Below, in pieces: positions 33,357 to 41,391 of a DNA stretch of 53,230 nt. Origin of the DNA: Clostridiales bacterium (GTDB taxonomy: Bacteria > Bacillota > Clostridia > Christensenellales > Pumilibacteraceae); contig JAISMM010000063.1 of assembly GCA_031276725.1 (NCBI GenBank), forward strand, positions 1 through 53,230, read 5' to 3'. The position numbers and the translations under genes are program-made. The notes beneath the pieces are model-generated. The model saw only the letters and a list, made by a program, of their open reading frames with translations. It did no database searches and had not been told where the DNA came from. Positions within the stretch are counted from its first letter, which is position 1. Every line of letters starts with the position of its first letter.

Positions 33357-34184
33357 CTATTCGCCGAATTCGCCCGATTCGTCCGTCCGAACCGTCAGCT
33401 TATAGACTTCGGACTTAGGGACGCCGAGCTCCTTGGCGAGGATTTTAACGGCGTCCATTTTGCTAAGGCCGGCGGCGGTAAGCTCAAAAAGGCGCGCGGC
33501 TATGTCCGTTCGGGCGGCGGCGTCTTTGTCGGCTTTGGCCCCCTCGACGACGATTACGATTTCGCCTTTTTCGACGGCGGCGAAGGGTTCGCCCAAGATG
33601 CCGCGGTGAACGCTCTCGAACTTCTTAGAAATTTCGCGAACGACGCTGACCCGGCGCGCGCCTAAGACGCGGCGCATAACGGCGAGGTAGTCCGCTAAAT
33701 CGTGCGGCGGCGCGTAGAAAACGAGGGTACAGGGCAAGTCCTTATATTCGCACAAAAGCCGCTCGCGCTCGCCGTCCTTTTGCGGCAAAAAGCCGAGCAT
33801 ACAGAATATGCGCGTGTCGAGTCCCGACAGCACGAGCGCGCTTATAAGGGCGCAGGGGCCGCCCACGACCGAATATTCGAGTCCCTCGGCGAGGAGCCGC
33901 CCGACAAGCAAGTAGCCGGGGTCGGATATAAGCGGCATACCCGCGTCCGATATCACGGCGACCGTCTTGCCGCCGCGCAATAGCTCCGCGATTTCGTCGC
34001 AGCGCTTTTTTTCGTTAAATCTTTCATACGAGCGCACCGGGCGCTTAATCCCGTAGCGGTTCAAAAGCACCGCCGAGCGGCGCGTGTCCTCGGCGTAAAT
34101 AACGTCGGCGCTTTTAAGAATTTCGACGGCGCGGAACGTCATTTCATCCAAATTTCCGATGGGAGTACCCACAAAATACAGCAT
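33357..34184 (-). CDS. rsmI: 16S rRNA (cytidine1402-2'-O)-methyltransferase
   Basis: 275 aa, tetrapyrrole methylase fold. Family motifs: LYFVGTPIGNLDEMTFRA at the start, IYAEDTRRS, and the GMPLISDPGYLL block (about residues 82-93) that binds S-adenosylmethionine, plus VVGGPCALISALVLSGL. It methylates C1402 of 16S rRNA with RsmH. Ribosome site GGGGGAG, ten bases after the upstream permease stop, so it is likely in the same operon as the ABC-2 exporter. Confidence 0.95.
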   Translation of the reverse strand: MLYFVGTPIGNLDEMTFRAVEILKSADVIYAEDTRRSAVLLNRYGIKRPVRSYERFNEKKRCDEIAELLRGGKTVAVISDAGMPLISDPGYLLVGRLLAEGLEYSVVGGPCALISALVLSGLDTRIFCMLGFLPQKDGERERLLCEYKDLPCTLVFYAPPHDLADYLAVMRRVLGARRVSVVREISKKFESVHRGILGEPFAAVEKGEIVIVVEGAKADKDAAARTDIAARLFELTAAGLSKMDAVKILAKELGVPKSEVYKLTVRTDESGEFGE

Positions 34185-34194
34185 AGCTCCCCCG

Positions 34195-35070
34195 CTAGCT
34201 CCTGCGCTTTTGCAGCTTGAATCTTAAAACCGTAAGCCCGAAAAAGATAACGGCGGCGGCGGTCAAAATCACAAGGCACAGCCACGGCGGCACCCTGTAA
34301 TTCCCCCACATAACAAAATTGCCCATAAACTCGCCGACCGCGTCCTCCGTCCCCGGGGGCGCGCCGCCAAAAAGCTCCGCCGATATTCCGGGCAGCATAA
34401 CCGACCTAAAAAAGGCGGCGGCGTAGGTGAACGGCACGCACTTCATAACGACTTGAACCGGCTTTGCCATTTGACCTATCGGCATATACGCGCCTATCAA
34501 AAAGCCCGCTAAAATTCCCACGAGCATAGATATAACGCTGACCGCCGCAACCTTTTTGACAAACGTAAAGCCGCAAACGGTAACGGCGGCGACCGCCAAA
34601 ACCGTGATTATAATGCCGGGAATAAGTTGAAGAACGACGAGCGCACCGAGCGCGGTTTTGCCGATAATAAGCACTATAAGGTAGCCCAGTATAAGCGTCG
34701 CGAACGAGATTATTAGCCCCGATATTACCGCCGCGGCAATGTATGCGAGCATCCGCTTATACGCGGGCGCGGGCGATATAACAAAGTCGCGCGTTTTTTT
34801 GAACTCCTCGTCCTCGACCATAACGGTGGCTGCCGCGAGCGTGGAATTCATAGCGTTGACCACTATGAGCGAGCTTACGAGCCACGCCGCCGCGTATGCG
34901 CGCGCGCCGTCCGCCGCCGCTTGCGACATCTGTTCTATCGACAGCACCATAACGTCCATAAGGAAAAGCGAATACAGCCCGACTATGACGAACATCGAAA
35001 TAAGCGAACACCAAAACGACGCCTTGTTGCGGAAGTAGCCTAAAATATTCCTCTTTATTTGCCAAAGCAT
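34195..35070 (-). CDS. ABC-2 type transporter permease
   Basis: 291 aa with six predicted membrane segments (about residues 20-40, 60-80, 105-130, 140-160, 170-195 and 265-285). The segment order and the ATPase just upstream fit the ABC-2 exporter family used for drugs, polysaccharides or lipids. The start codon overlaps the ATPase stop region. Substrate unknown. Confidence 0.85.
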   Translation of the reverse strand: MLWQIKRNILGYFRNKASFWCSLISMFVIVGLYSLFLMDVMVLSIEQMSQAAADGARAYAAAWLVSSLIVVNAMNSTLAAATVMVEDEEFKKTRDFVISPAPAYKRMLAYIAAAVISGLIISFATLILGYLIVLIIGKTALGALVVLQLIPGIIITVLAVAAVTVCGFTFVKKVAAVSVISMLVGILAGFLIGAYMPIGQMAKPVQVVMKCVPFTYAAAFFRSVMLPGISAELFGGAPPGTEDAVGEFMGNFVMWGNYRVPPWLCLVILTAAAVIFFGLTVLRFKLQKRRS

Positions 35071-35071
35071 T

Positions 35072-36046
35072 CTAACCGTCCTCCCCGTTATCGCGCAAAG
35101 CGCCGCCCGTGAGCGATATAAAAACGTCGTCCATATTGCCGTTCACGATTTCAAAAAATTCGACGTCCTTTTTGAATTTTTTCGCCCTTTCGAGCGCCTC
35201 GAAGCAGTCCGAAACGCCGAACTCGTACACGCCGTTTTTTTCGCGGCCGCCCGATCCGAAGATTCCGGGGTCAACGCCGTCCTTGGGCTTAATTTTCAGC
35301 TTCGCGCCCGAATACTTGTCGATAAGATTTTCGGGCGTGTCGGCGGCTATGATTTTGCCCTTGTCGATTATCACGGCAAAATCGGCCTTGGCGGCCTCCT
35401 CCATATAGTGCGTCGTCAAAAATACCGTAACGTCCCCCGATTCTTGAAACCGCCTTATGTTCTCCCATACGGCAAGGCGCGTCTGCGGGTCGAGTCCCGT
35501 GGTCGGCTCGTCCAAAAACAGAATTTTAGGCGAATTTATTAAGGCGCGCGCTATGTCCGCCCGACGCTTTTGCCCGCCCGACAGCTTGCAAAAGCGCTTG
35601 TTCTCGATTTCCGCAAGCGAAAAATTTTCGCGCAACGCCCCGTATCGGGCGTTAAACAGCGCGGAATCTATGCCGTAAAGCGCGGCGCGGGCGCGGATAT
35701 TCTCCTTTACCGTCAAAAAACCGTCCAAAACGCTCTCCTGAAACACCGCGCCGATTTGCGAACGGATTTTATCGCGCTCGACGGCGCAATCGAAGCCCAG
35801 CACCTTAACGCCGCCGCCCTCGTAGCTCAAAAACGTGGTAAGGCAGTTGACCGTCGTCGACTTGCCCGCCCCGTTCGGCCCCAAAAACGCGAACAACGCG
35901 CCCCTCTTAACGCTAAAACTAACGCCGTCCACCGCCGTAAACGTTCCGTATTTCTTTGTAAGCCCGTTAACCTCTATCGCGTTTGCATGGTCATTGACCT
36001 CTATCGCGTTTACGGTGCTATTAACTTTTGTCGCGCTCCCATTCAT
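35072..36046 (-). CDS. ABC-2 transporter ATP-binding protein
   Basis: 324 aa from the ATG at 36046. The in-frame ATG at 36058 lies within the TATAAT box and cannot be transcribed. Walker A GPNGAGKST, signature LSGGQKRR, Walker B ILFLDEPTTGLD and the switch His in FLTTHYMEE are present. After the ATPase domain comes a DrrA-like C-terminal region. The N-terminus has a short repeat, NAIEVND then NAIEVNG, from a duplication of about 24 bases. The ATG follows the -10 box by ten bases with no ribosome site, so the leader is at most a few bases. Confidence 0.9.
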   Translation of the reverse strand: MNGSATKVNSTVNAIEVNDHANAIEVNGLTKKYGTFTAVDGVSFSVKRGALFAFLGPNGAGKSTTVNCLTTFLSYEGGGVKVLGFDCAVERDKIRSQIGAVFQESVLDGFLTVKENIRARAALYGIDSALFNARYGALRENFSLAEIENKRFCKLSGGQKRRADIARALINSPKILFLDEPTTGLDPQTRLAVWENIRRFQESGDVTVFLTTHYMEEAAKADFAVIIDKGKIIAADTPENLIDKYSGAKLKIKPKDGVDPGIFGSGGREKNGVYEFGVSDCFEALERAKKFKKDVEFFEIVNGNMDDVFISLTGGALRDNGEDG

Positions 36047-36056
36047 TATACGTTTC

Positions 36057-36085
36057 ATTATACCACAATTACCTCATAAGCGCAA
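36057..36085 (-). promoter_or_regulatory. Promoter of the ABC-2 exporter/rsmI operon (near-leaderless)
   Basis: On the minus strand TTGCGC (36080-36085), 17 bases, TATAAT (36057-36062). Ten bases lie between the -10 box and the ATG at 36046. Confidence 0.75.
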
Positions 36086-36201
36086 GAGATTTAGAGCACA
36101 AGCGGTTTTTTGGACATTTGCCCCTTACGCGTTTTTTTAGGCGGCGCGTTTCCAAAACTCCCGTCCGTGGGTTCATCCGAACTTTCTCGCCGCATCCCCA
36201 A

Positions 36202-36245
36202 AATTCCCCTCTGTGGAGGGGTGGCGCGTTAGCGCCGGGGTGGTT
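36202..36245 (+). repeat. Dispersed palindromic repeat family A, copy 4
   Basis: AATTCCCCTC-tgtg-GAGGGGTGGC, GCGTTAGCGC, CGGGGTGGTT. The clearest copy of the consensus. Confidence 0.85.
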
Positions 36246-36324
36246 GATTGTTTTTGCAGGTCGCCTTTTAAGCGCGTAGATTGTCCGCCGCACTGCCGCC
36301 CGATATGCCGCCTACAAAGCCCCT

Positions 36325-36370
36325 TACCACCCCGCCGCCATACGGCGGCACCCCTCCCCGGAGGGGAATT
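36325..36370 (-). repeat. Dispersed palindromic repeat family A, copy 5 (inverted)
   Basis: Reverse complement reads AATTCCCCTC-cggg-GAGGGGTGCC, then GCCGTATGGCGG and CGGGGTGGTA. Confidence 0.8.
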
Positions 36371-36459
36371 CTAACAGCCACCGAGTGCGATATTAATAAC
36401 CTTTACCGTTTGACAATCCCACACAATAGCTTTGTCGGTCGCTATCGCCGCATCCCCAA

Positions 36460-36505
36460 AATTCCCCTCCGGGGAGGGGTGGCGGCGAATGCCGACGGGG
36501 TGGTT
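36460..36505 (+). repeat. Dispersed palindromic repeat family A, copy 6
   Basis: AATTCCCCTC-cggg-GAGGGGTGGC, GGCGAATGCCGA, CGGGGTGGTT; nearly the same as copy 1 apart from the small loop. Confidence 0.85.
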
Positions 36506-36550
36506 AAATTACTTGACATCAACCGCTTAAAAAGCGGCTGATACTAAAAA

Positions 36551-36577
36551 ACTCCCGGCGGTTAAACCGCGGGGAGT
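36551..36577 (-). terminator. Terminator downstream of the MalK-type ATPase gene
   Basis: ACTCCC-GGCGGTT with AACCGC-GGGGAGT forms a long stem. On the minus strand it is followed by TTTTTAG, fitting the end of the minus-strand gene at 36763. Confidence 0.75.
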
Positions 36578-36762
36578 CTTTGTTGTATCGTGTAAATTAA
36601 TTCGGAATAGCCGCGCGAGAATAGGGTAAATTAACTCGGCACAGCCGCATAAGAAAACGTCAAAACAAATTTAGTTTGTTTTAAGGCGCGGCGGGGTTGC
36701 CGCCGACATCACAGCCGGGACGCGTTTCTTTTAGGCGCGGGCGGCTTTGGCGTTAGCGTGAA

Positions 36763-38907
36763 TTACTTTTTGGCGATGGGTTTTTTGGCGGCGGACGCCT
36801 TGGTGGCGGCCGTCTTTTTTGCGGCGGGCTTTTTGACGGGCGCGGGATCGGGGCTTTCGTCGACGGGGGCTTTTTTGACCTCCGGCTTGGGTGCGGCGGG
36901 AGCCTCGAATTTATAGACGGGGGCTTCCTGCGCCTTTGCCGCTATAACGTCCGCGAGCGCGGGCTTTGTGCCGACGGATACTCCGGCGGGGTTGATACCG
37001 AGCTTGATCTTGTCGCCCGCGTTAAGGTTTACGGGGTCGGAAACCATAGCGGACAGGTAGTCGGCGATTCCGTCTACTGCGACGTAAACGAGCGTTTTTT
37101 CGCCTAAGACGTCGGCGTCGAGAACGCGCCCGACAACGACGGTCTTGCCGTACTTTTGAATATCCGCCTTGTTAATCGAGAATGCATCGGGGTCTAACGT
37201 GATGACGGCGGAACCGGGGGCGTTTAAGCCCTCGCCGACGGGCAGTACGAGCTTGGTCTTACCGAACACGACGGTCGCGACGTTCTCCTTGACCGTAACG
37301 GTCGCGGACGCCTCGTTGCGCGTAACGGTTTTGGACGCGAGCAGCTTGTTGTTGGTGTCGACGTCGCGCAGTTGAATCGCGCTAACCTTGCAGTAAAGCT
37401 TGATTTTATCGCCGGCGACGACCTTGGAGTCTACCGCGTGCTTTGCCACAATATAGCCCTTTTTGCCCGGAACCGCGACGTAGGACGCCGTATAACGGGG
37501 GTATTTTTCGATAAAGTCTATTACGCCGTCGATCTCAAAAATATCCTTGTCGGGAGCGGCCGCGCTCTTATCGCCGTCGTCGTCGGGCGCGAATACGGAC
37601 GCCTCGTAAGCGTCCTTATCCATAAGCGCGGCGGGGGCGATTTCTAAAATGACGTCGGAATTGATTTGACCGTAGCCGACAAGACGCTTTGCGGCGTCCT
37701 CCGGCAGGTCGATTTTTACGCTGCCGAAACGCACCGTAAGCTTGTCGGGCTCCGCCAAAAACTTGGCGGGAATTCTGTTCGCGCGCGGGACTCCGGTAAT
37801 CGAAAGCTCCGTCGCGGGGTCGAAAAAGTGAACGTGGTTGGCGTCGAACGCCAGCTTTACCGCCTCGCCCGCGTTGACGGTGCTACGGGCGTCGATACGG
37901 GCTACGGTGTAGTCCTCCTTGCCGTCGACCTTCATATACAGAATAGTTTCGTTACCAAGCTTTTCGATAACGTCGATTTCCGCCTTGACGACCGTCTGCG
38001 GCGAGCCGGCTATAAAAACCTCCTCGTCGTGAATGTCCTCGGGGCGCACGCCCATAATGATTTCCTTGCCGAAGAACGACTCGTCCATAAGACGGCGCGC
38101 GCGCGTTTCGGGAATCTCGATTTTGTTCGTGCCGAATTTGGAATACACCTTGCCGCCGCTTTTTTCGAGCGTCGCGGTAAAGAAATTCATTTGCGGGCTG
38201 CCCAAGAACGAGGCGACGAACAGATTTTCGGGATAGTCGTACAAGCACTGCGGCGTGTCGACCTGCTGAATAAAGCCGTCCTTCATAACGACGATGCGCG
38301 TGCCCATCGTCATAGCCTCGGTTTGGTCGTGCGTTACGTAGATGAACGTCGTCGCGAGTCTGTTATGCAGCTTGGTGATTTCGGTCCTCATTTGAACGCG
38401 CAACTTGGCGTCGAGGTTCGAGAGCGGCTCGTCGAGCAAAAACACCTTCGGTTCGCGCACGATGGCGCGCCCTAATGCGACGCGCTGACGCTGACCGCCC
38501 GAAAGCGCCTTGGGCTTGCGCGAAAGAAGCGGCGTAATGCCCAAAATCGCGGCGGCCTCCTGAACGCGGCTGTCGATTTCCGCGTGCGGCATTTTGCGCA
38601 GCCTTAGTCCGAACGCCATATTGTCGTAAACCGTCATATGCGGATACAGCGCGTAGTTTTGAAAAACCATCGCTATGTCGCGGTCTTTGGGTTCGACGTC
38701 GTTGACGAGCTTGTCGTCGATGTAAAGCTCGCCGGCGGAAATCTCCTCTAACCCCGCGACCATACGCAACGTCGTGGACTTGCCGCACCCCGACGGTCCG
38801 ACAAAAACGACGAACTCTTTGTCGTCGATTTCGAGGTTGAAGTCGCTGACCGCCTTAACCCCGCCCTGATAAATCTTGTAGATGTGTCTAAGTGATAAAC
38901 TTGCCAC
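36763..38907 (-). CDS. MalK/UgpC-type sugar ABC ATPase with three regulatory modules and a basic tail
   Basis: 714 aa, about twice the usual 370. Residues 1-240 are a standard sugar-importer ATPase: Walker A GPSGCGKST (37-45), LSGGQ (135-139), LLDEPLSNLD (157-166), switch VTHDQ (191-195). Residues ~255-365 are the normal TOBE-type domain. Its pattern recurs around 395-512 and 548-645: a G-x-K-(I/L)-x-(I/L)-P strand, a VI-x-(x)-P segment, then V-x-V-D-G-x-x-DY and NAGDKIKL. The last ~50 residues are Ala/Pro/Lys-rich (PAAKKTAATKASAAKK), like histone H1 tails. Start GTG behind GAAGGGAGGGTG. No permease is adjacent, so it may be a shared ATPase serving several importers, like MsmX. Role of the extra modules unknown. 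Confidence 0.85.
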   Translation of the reverse strand: MASLSLRHIYKIYQGGVKAVSDFNLEIDDKEFVVFVGPSGCGKSTTLRMVAGLEEISAGELYIDDKLVNDVEPKDRDIAMVFQNYALYPHMTVYDNMAFGLRLRKMPHAEIDSRVQEAAAILGITPLLSRKPKALSGGQRQRVALGRAIVREPKVFLLDEPLSNLDAKLRVQMRTEITKLHNRLATTFIYVTHDQTEAMTMGTRIVVMKDGFIQQVDTPQCLYDYPENLFVASFLGSPQMNFFTATLEKSGGKVYSKFGTNKIEIPETRARRLMDESFFGKEIIMGVRPEDIHDEEVFIAGSPQTVVKAEIDVIEKLGNETILYMKVDGKEDYTVARIDARSTVNAGEAVKLAFDANHVHFFDPATELSITGVPRANRIPAKFLAEPDKLTVRFGSVKIDLPEDAAKRLVGYGQINSDVILEIAPAALMDKDAYEASVFAPDDDGDKSAAAPDKDIFEIDGVIDFIEKYPRYTASYVAVPGKKGYIVAKHAVDSKVVAGDKIKLYCKVSAIQLRDVDTNNKLLASKTVTRNEASATVTVKENVATVVFGKTKLVLPVGEGLNAPGSAVITLDPDAFSINKADIQKYGKTVVVGRVLDADVLGEKTLVYVAVDGIADYLSAMVSDPVNLNAGDKIKLGINPAGVSVGTKPALADVIAAKAQEAPVYKFEAPAAPKPEVKKAPVDESPDPAPVKKPAAKKTAATKASAAKKPIAKK

Positions 38908-38934
38908 AGTCTCACCCTCCCTTCTGGAATTTGA

Positions 38935-38971
38935 TATACTTAGTATACTACGGAACGCCCGCTAATATCAA
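38935..38971 (-). promoter_or_regulatory. Promoter of the MalK-type ATPase gene with palindrome at the start site
   Basis: On the minus strand TTGATA (38966-38971), 18 bases, TATACT (38942-38947). A 13-base palindrome TATACTTAGTATA (38935-38947) covers the -10 box and start site and could be an operator. Confidence 0.55.
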
Positions 38972-39057
38972 CCGCATAATGACTAAAAATTGTCCGCTTT
39001 TGTATACAATTTATATAAAGCCGTAAGGGGGGGTCGGAAGTGCGCTAAAAAACCGCA

Positions 39058-40110
39058 TTACTTTTTTATCAGCTTTGAGAGCATTGTTATTAGCCTGAAC
39101 GTTACGGCGTCGTTGAAGCGGCGGATGTTGAGACCGGTGGCGTTTTCGATTTTGTCGAGGCGGTAGATGAGGGTGTTGCGGTGCATATACATATTGCGGC
39201 TGGTTTCGGAAATATTGAGGGAGTTTTTCATAAAGGCGTCGGCGGTGTTCATAAGCTCGTCGTCGCGCAAGAGTTCGAGGCTGCCGTTATCGAAGAGGGT
39301 GTCGAAGTAGCGCGAAAGACTCTCCTTTGGAATATCGGAGAACATTTTGGCGGCGACGTATTCCTTGTAGGAATAGACGGCGGCGGCGGGGTCTAGGAGC
39401 ATACCGAAGTTGTAGGCGAACAGGCTTTGGCGGTACGCCTCCAAAATGTCGTTGAAGCCGCGGGCGGTGCCGCCCACGTTGATTTTGATTTCGGCGCGGA
39501 TTTCCTCTTTTAGATTTTCGAGCAGGATATGCGCGAAGTCGTTCGCCGAGGCGTACTCGTCGGGCCCGCCGCACTCCTTTATGAACACGACGGTTTTGTC
39601 GTCGACGGGGGTAATTATGTCGGCGCGCTCGGACATAGTTCTTAAAAACGCGGCGACCTCCGGCAATTTGCTTTGCGGCTTGACGATGAGGGTCAAAACG
39701 TAGAAGCTGAACGGCTTGCCCTGGTAGCCGCTCCTTAACGATTCGGCTTGAACGGGGTCGAGCTCGCCGCGAAGCAGCATTTTGAAACGCTCCTCGCGCG
39801 TTATCAAGACGGCGTTGCCCTTTACCGTTTTTTCGACGAGCGAAAGAACGAGCCGCGCGTAGTTGACGCAAGCCGCGTCCGCGCCGTCGATAGCGCCGAT
39901 AAACGTTTCGCCGCCCTTTGTGAAGGCGAAAAAGGTCTTGTTTTCGTCCCCGTCGGCTTTTACCTCGGCGGGCGAAAGCGCGGACGGGAGTTTTTGCGCC
40001 GTAAGGCGGCCGGCCGTCGAAAACAGCGGGCGGCCCTGCCGCGTATAGAGCGATATGCCGATGCCCGTGCTCGTACCGGCGGCGGCGAGCGTGTCGAAAA
40101 TCTCTTTCAT
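39058..40110 (-). CDS. PucR/CdaR-type transcriptional regulator
   Basis: 350 aa. The C-terminal PucR-type HTH is clear: SLNISETSRNMYMHRNTLIY (20 residues) followed by RLDKIENATGLNIR. The middle part (about 130-270) matches the GGDEF-like CdaR domain, and the N-terminus is an unassigned sensor-like region. Cytosolic; ligand unknown. It is the last gene of a ten-gene operon and overlaps metY as ATGA. Whether it controls that operon or the sugar ATPase gene that follows on the same strand is open. Confidence 0.85.
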   Translation of the reverse strand: MKEIFDTLAAAGTSTGIGISLYTRQGRPLFSTAGRLTAQKLPSALSPAEVKADGDENKTFFAFTKGGETFIGAIDGADAACVNYARLVLSLVEKTVKGNAVLITREERFKMLLRGELDPVQAESLRSGYQGKPFSFYVLTLIVKPQSKLPEVAAFLRTMSERADIITPVDDKTVVFIKECGGPDEYASANDFAHILLENLKEEIRAEIKINVGGTARGFNDILEAYRQSLFAYNFGMLLDPAAAVYSYKEYVAAKMFSDIPKESLSRYFDTLFDNGSLELLRDDELMNTADAFMKNSLNISETSRNMYMHRNTLIYRLDKIENATGLNIRRFNDAVTFRLITMLSKLIKK

Positions 40111-41372
40111 AAGCTCCTCAGCGCCCGCTCCAAATCGGCGATAATGTCGTCGATATTTTCGATTCCGACGCTTAAACGGATAGTCCCGGGCCCGATTCCC
40201 GCCGCCGCAAGCTGCGCGTCGGTAAGCTGTCGGTGAGTGCTCGACGCGGGGTGCAGAACGCTTGTTTTGGCGTCGGCGACGTGAACGACGATAGAGGCGA
40301 GGCGCAACGCGTTCATAAATTTGACGGCCGATTCGCGGTCGCCTATATCGAAGGTTACGACGCCCGAGGCGTGGCCGTTATCGAGGTATTTTTGAGCGCG
40401 GGCGTAGTCGGGATCGGTTTTAAGCCCCGGATATTTTACCGATATTATCCGCCTTTGCTTAGACAAAAATTCGGCGGCGGCGAGCGCGTTTTGGCTGTGG
40501 CGCGGCATTCTTAAATGCAGAGTTTCGAGTCCCAAATTCATTAAAAAGGCGTTCATCGGCGAGGGCGCGGCGCCGAGATCGCGCATAAGCTGGACGCGCG
40601 CCTTTGTGATAAAGGGCGCGGCGGAAAAGTCGCGGCAGTAGACGAGTCCGTGGTAGCTTTCGTCCGGGGCGGTGAACGAGGGAAATTTGCCGCTTTTTGC
40701 CCAATCGAATTTGCCGCTTTCGACTATCACGCCCCCCAAGGCTACGGCGTGGCCGTCGATGTACTTACTCGACGAATGAACGACTACGTCGGCGCCCCAT
40801 TCGAACGGGCGGCAAAGAACGGGCGTCGCGAACGTCGCGTCGACTATGAGCGGTATGCCGTGCTTGCGGGCTACGGCGGCGACACCCTCCGTGTCCATAA
40901 CGGTAAGCGCGGGATTAGCGATAGTTTCGCCGAAAACCGCTTTTGTGTCCGGCGTTATAGCCGCCTCGACGGCGCGCAAATCGTTAATATCGACGAACGT
41001 AAAACCGATTCCCATACGTTTTAGCGTAACCGCGAAAAGGTTCGCCGTGCCGCCGTAGATCTCGCCCGCCGACACTATGTGGTCGCCCGCCGAGGCGACG
41101 TTGAGTATGGCCAAAAGCGTGGCGCTCATACCCGACGCCGTTATCATAGCGGCGGGGCCGCCCTCTAAATCCGCGATTTTAGCCTCGACGGCCGCCGTCG
41201 TGGGATTAGCCAGGCGCGTGTAAAAGAAGCCCGCCGCTTTAAGGTCGAACAAGTCCCCCACCGTTTCGGCGGAGTCGTACTTATAGGTGGTACTCATAGC
41301 GATCGGCACCGCCCTCGGCTCGCCGTTGGCGGGAGTATAGCCGCTTTGAACGCACTTTGTCTCTTTTTGCAT
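40107..41372 (-). CDS. metY: O-acetylhomoserine sulfhydrylase (MetY-type Cys/Met metabolism PLP enzyme)
   Basis: 421 aa, the length of O-acetylhomoserine sulfhydrylases. PLP lysine in VHSSSKYIDGHAVALGG (about residues 202-218); the N-terminal YTRLANPTTAAVEAKIADLEGG and TASGMSATLLAILN blocks are typical. It makes homocysteine (or methionine with methanethiol) from O-acetylhomoserine. Cystathionine gamma-synthase and methionine gamma-lyase are close alternatives, but the length and KYIDGHAVALGG favour MetY. Ribosome site GAGAGG; 20 bases after ilvE. Confidence 0.88.
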   Translation of the reverse strand: MQKETKCVQSGYTPANGEPRAVPIAMSTTYKYDSAETVGDLFDLKAAGFFYTRLANPTTAAVEAKIADLEGGPAAMITASGMSATLLAILNVASAGDHIVSAGEIYGGTANLFAVTLKRMGIGFTFVDINDLRAVEAAITPDTKAVFGETIANPALTVMDTEGVAAVARKHGIPLIVDATFATPVLCRPFEWGADVVVHSSSKYIDGHAVALGGVIVESGKFDWAKSGKFPSFTAPDESYHGLVYCRDFSAAPFITKARVQLMRDLGAAPSPMNAFLMNLGLETLHLRMPRHSQNALAAAEFLSKQRRIISVKYPGLKTDPDYARAQKYLDNGHASGVVTFDIGDRESAVKFMNALRLASIVVHVADAKTSVLHPASSTHRQLTDAQLAAAGIGPGTIRLSVGIENIDDIIADLERALRSL

Positions 41373-41391
41373 AGTTATATCCCTCTCTATT

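Larger units (their letters stand above)
36086..36762. other. Large intergenic region with three repeat copies
   Basis: About 680 bases without a convincing gene. It contains three family A palindromic repeats (36202-36245, 36325-36370, 36460-36505). The first and third share the flank TCGCCGCATCCCCAA, indicating a larger duplicated unit. Beyond them are a strong hairpin (36551-36577), a pair of near repeats GTAAATTAAnTCGG (about 36592 and 36626) and a palindrome AAAACAAA/TTTGTTTT (36662-36682). ORFs of 75-86 codons here lack ribosome sites. Confidence 0.6.

Noticed and set aside
36128-36541. Plus-strand ORFs of 75-86 codons in the large gap
   Set aside because: They run through palindromic repeats and have no ribosome sites.
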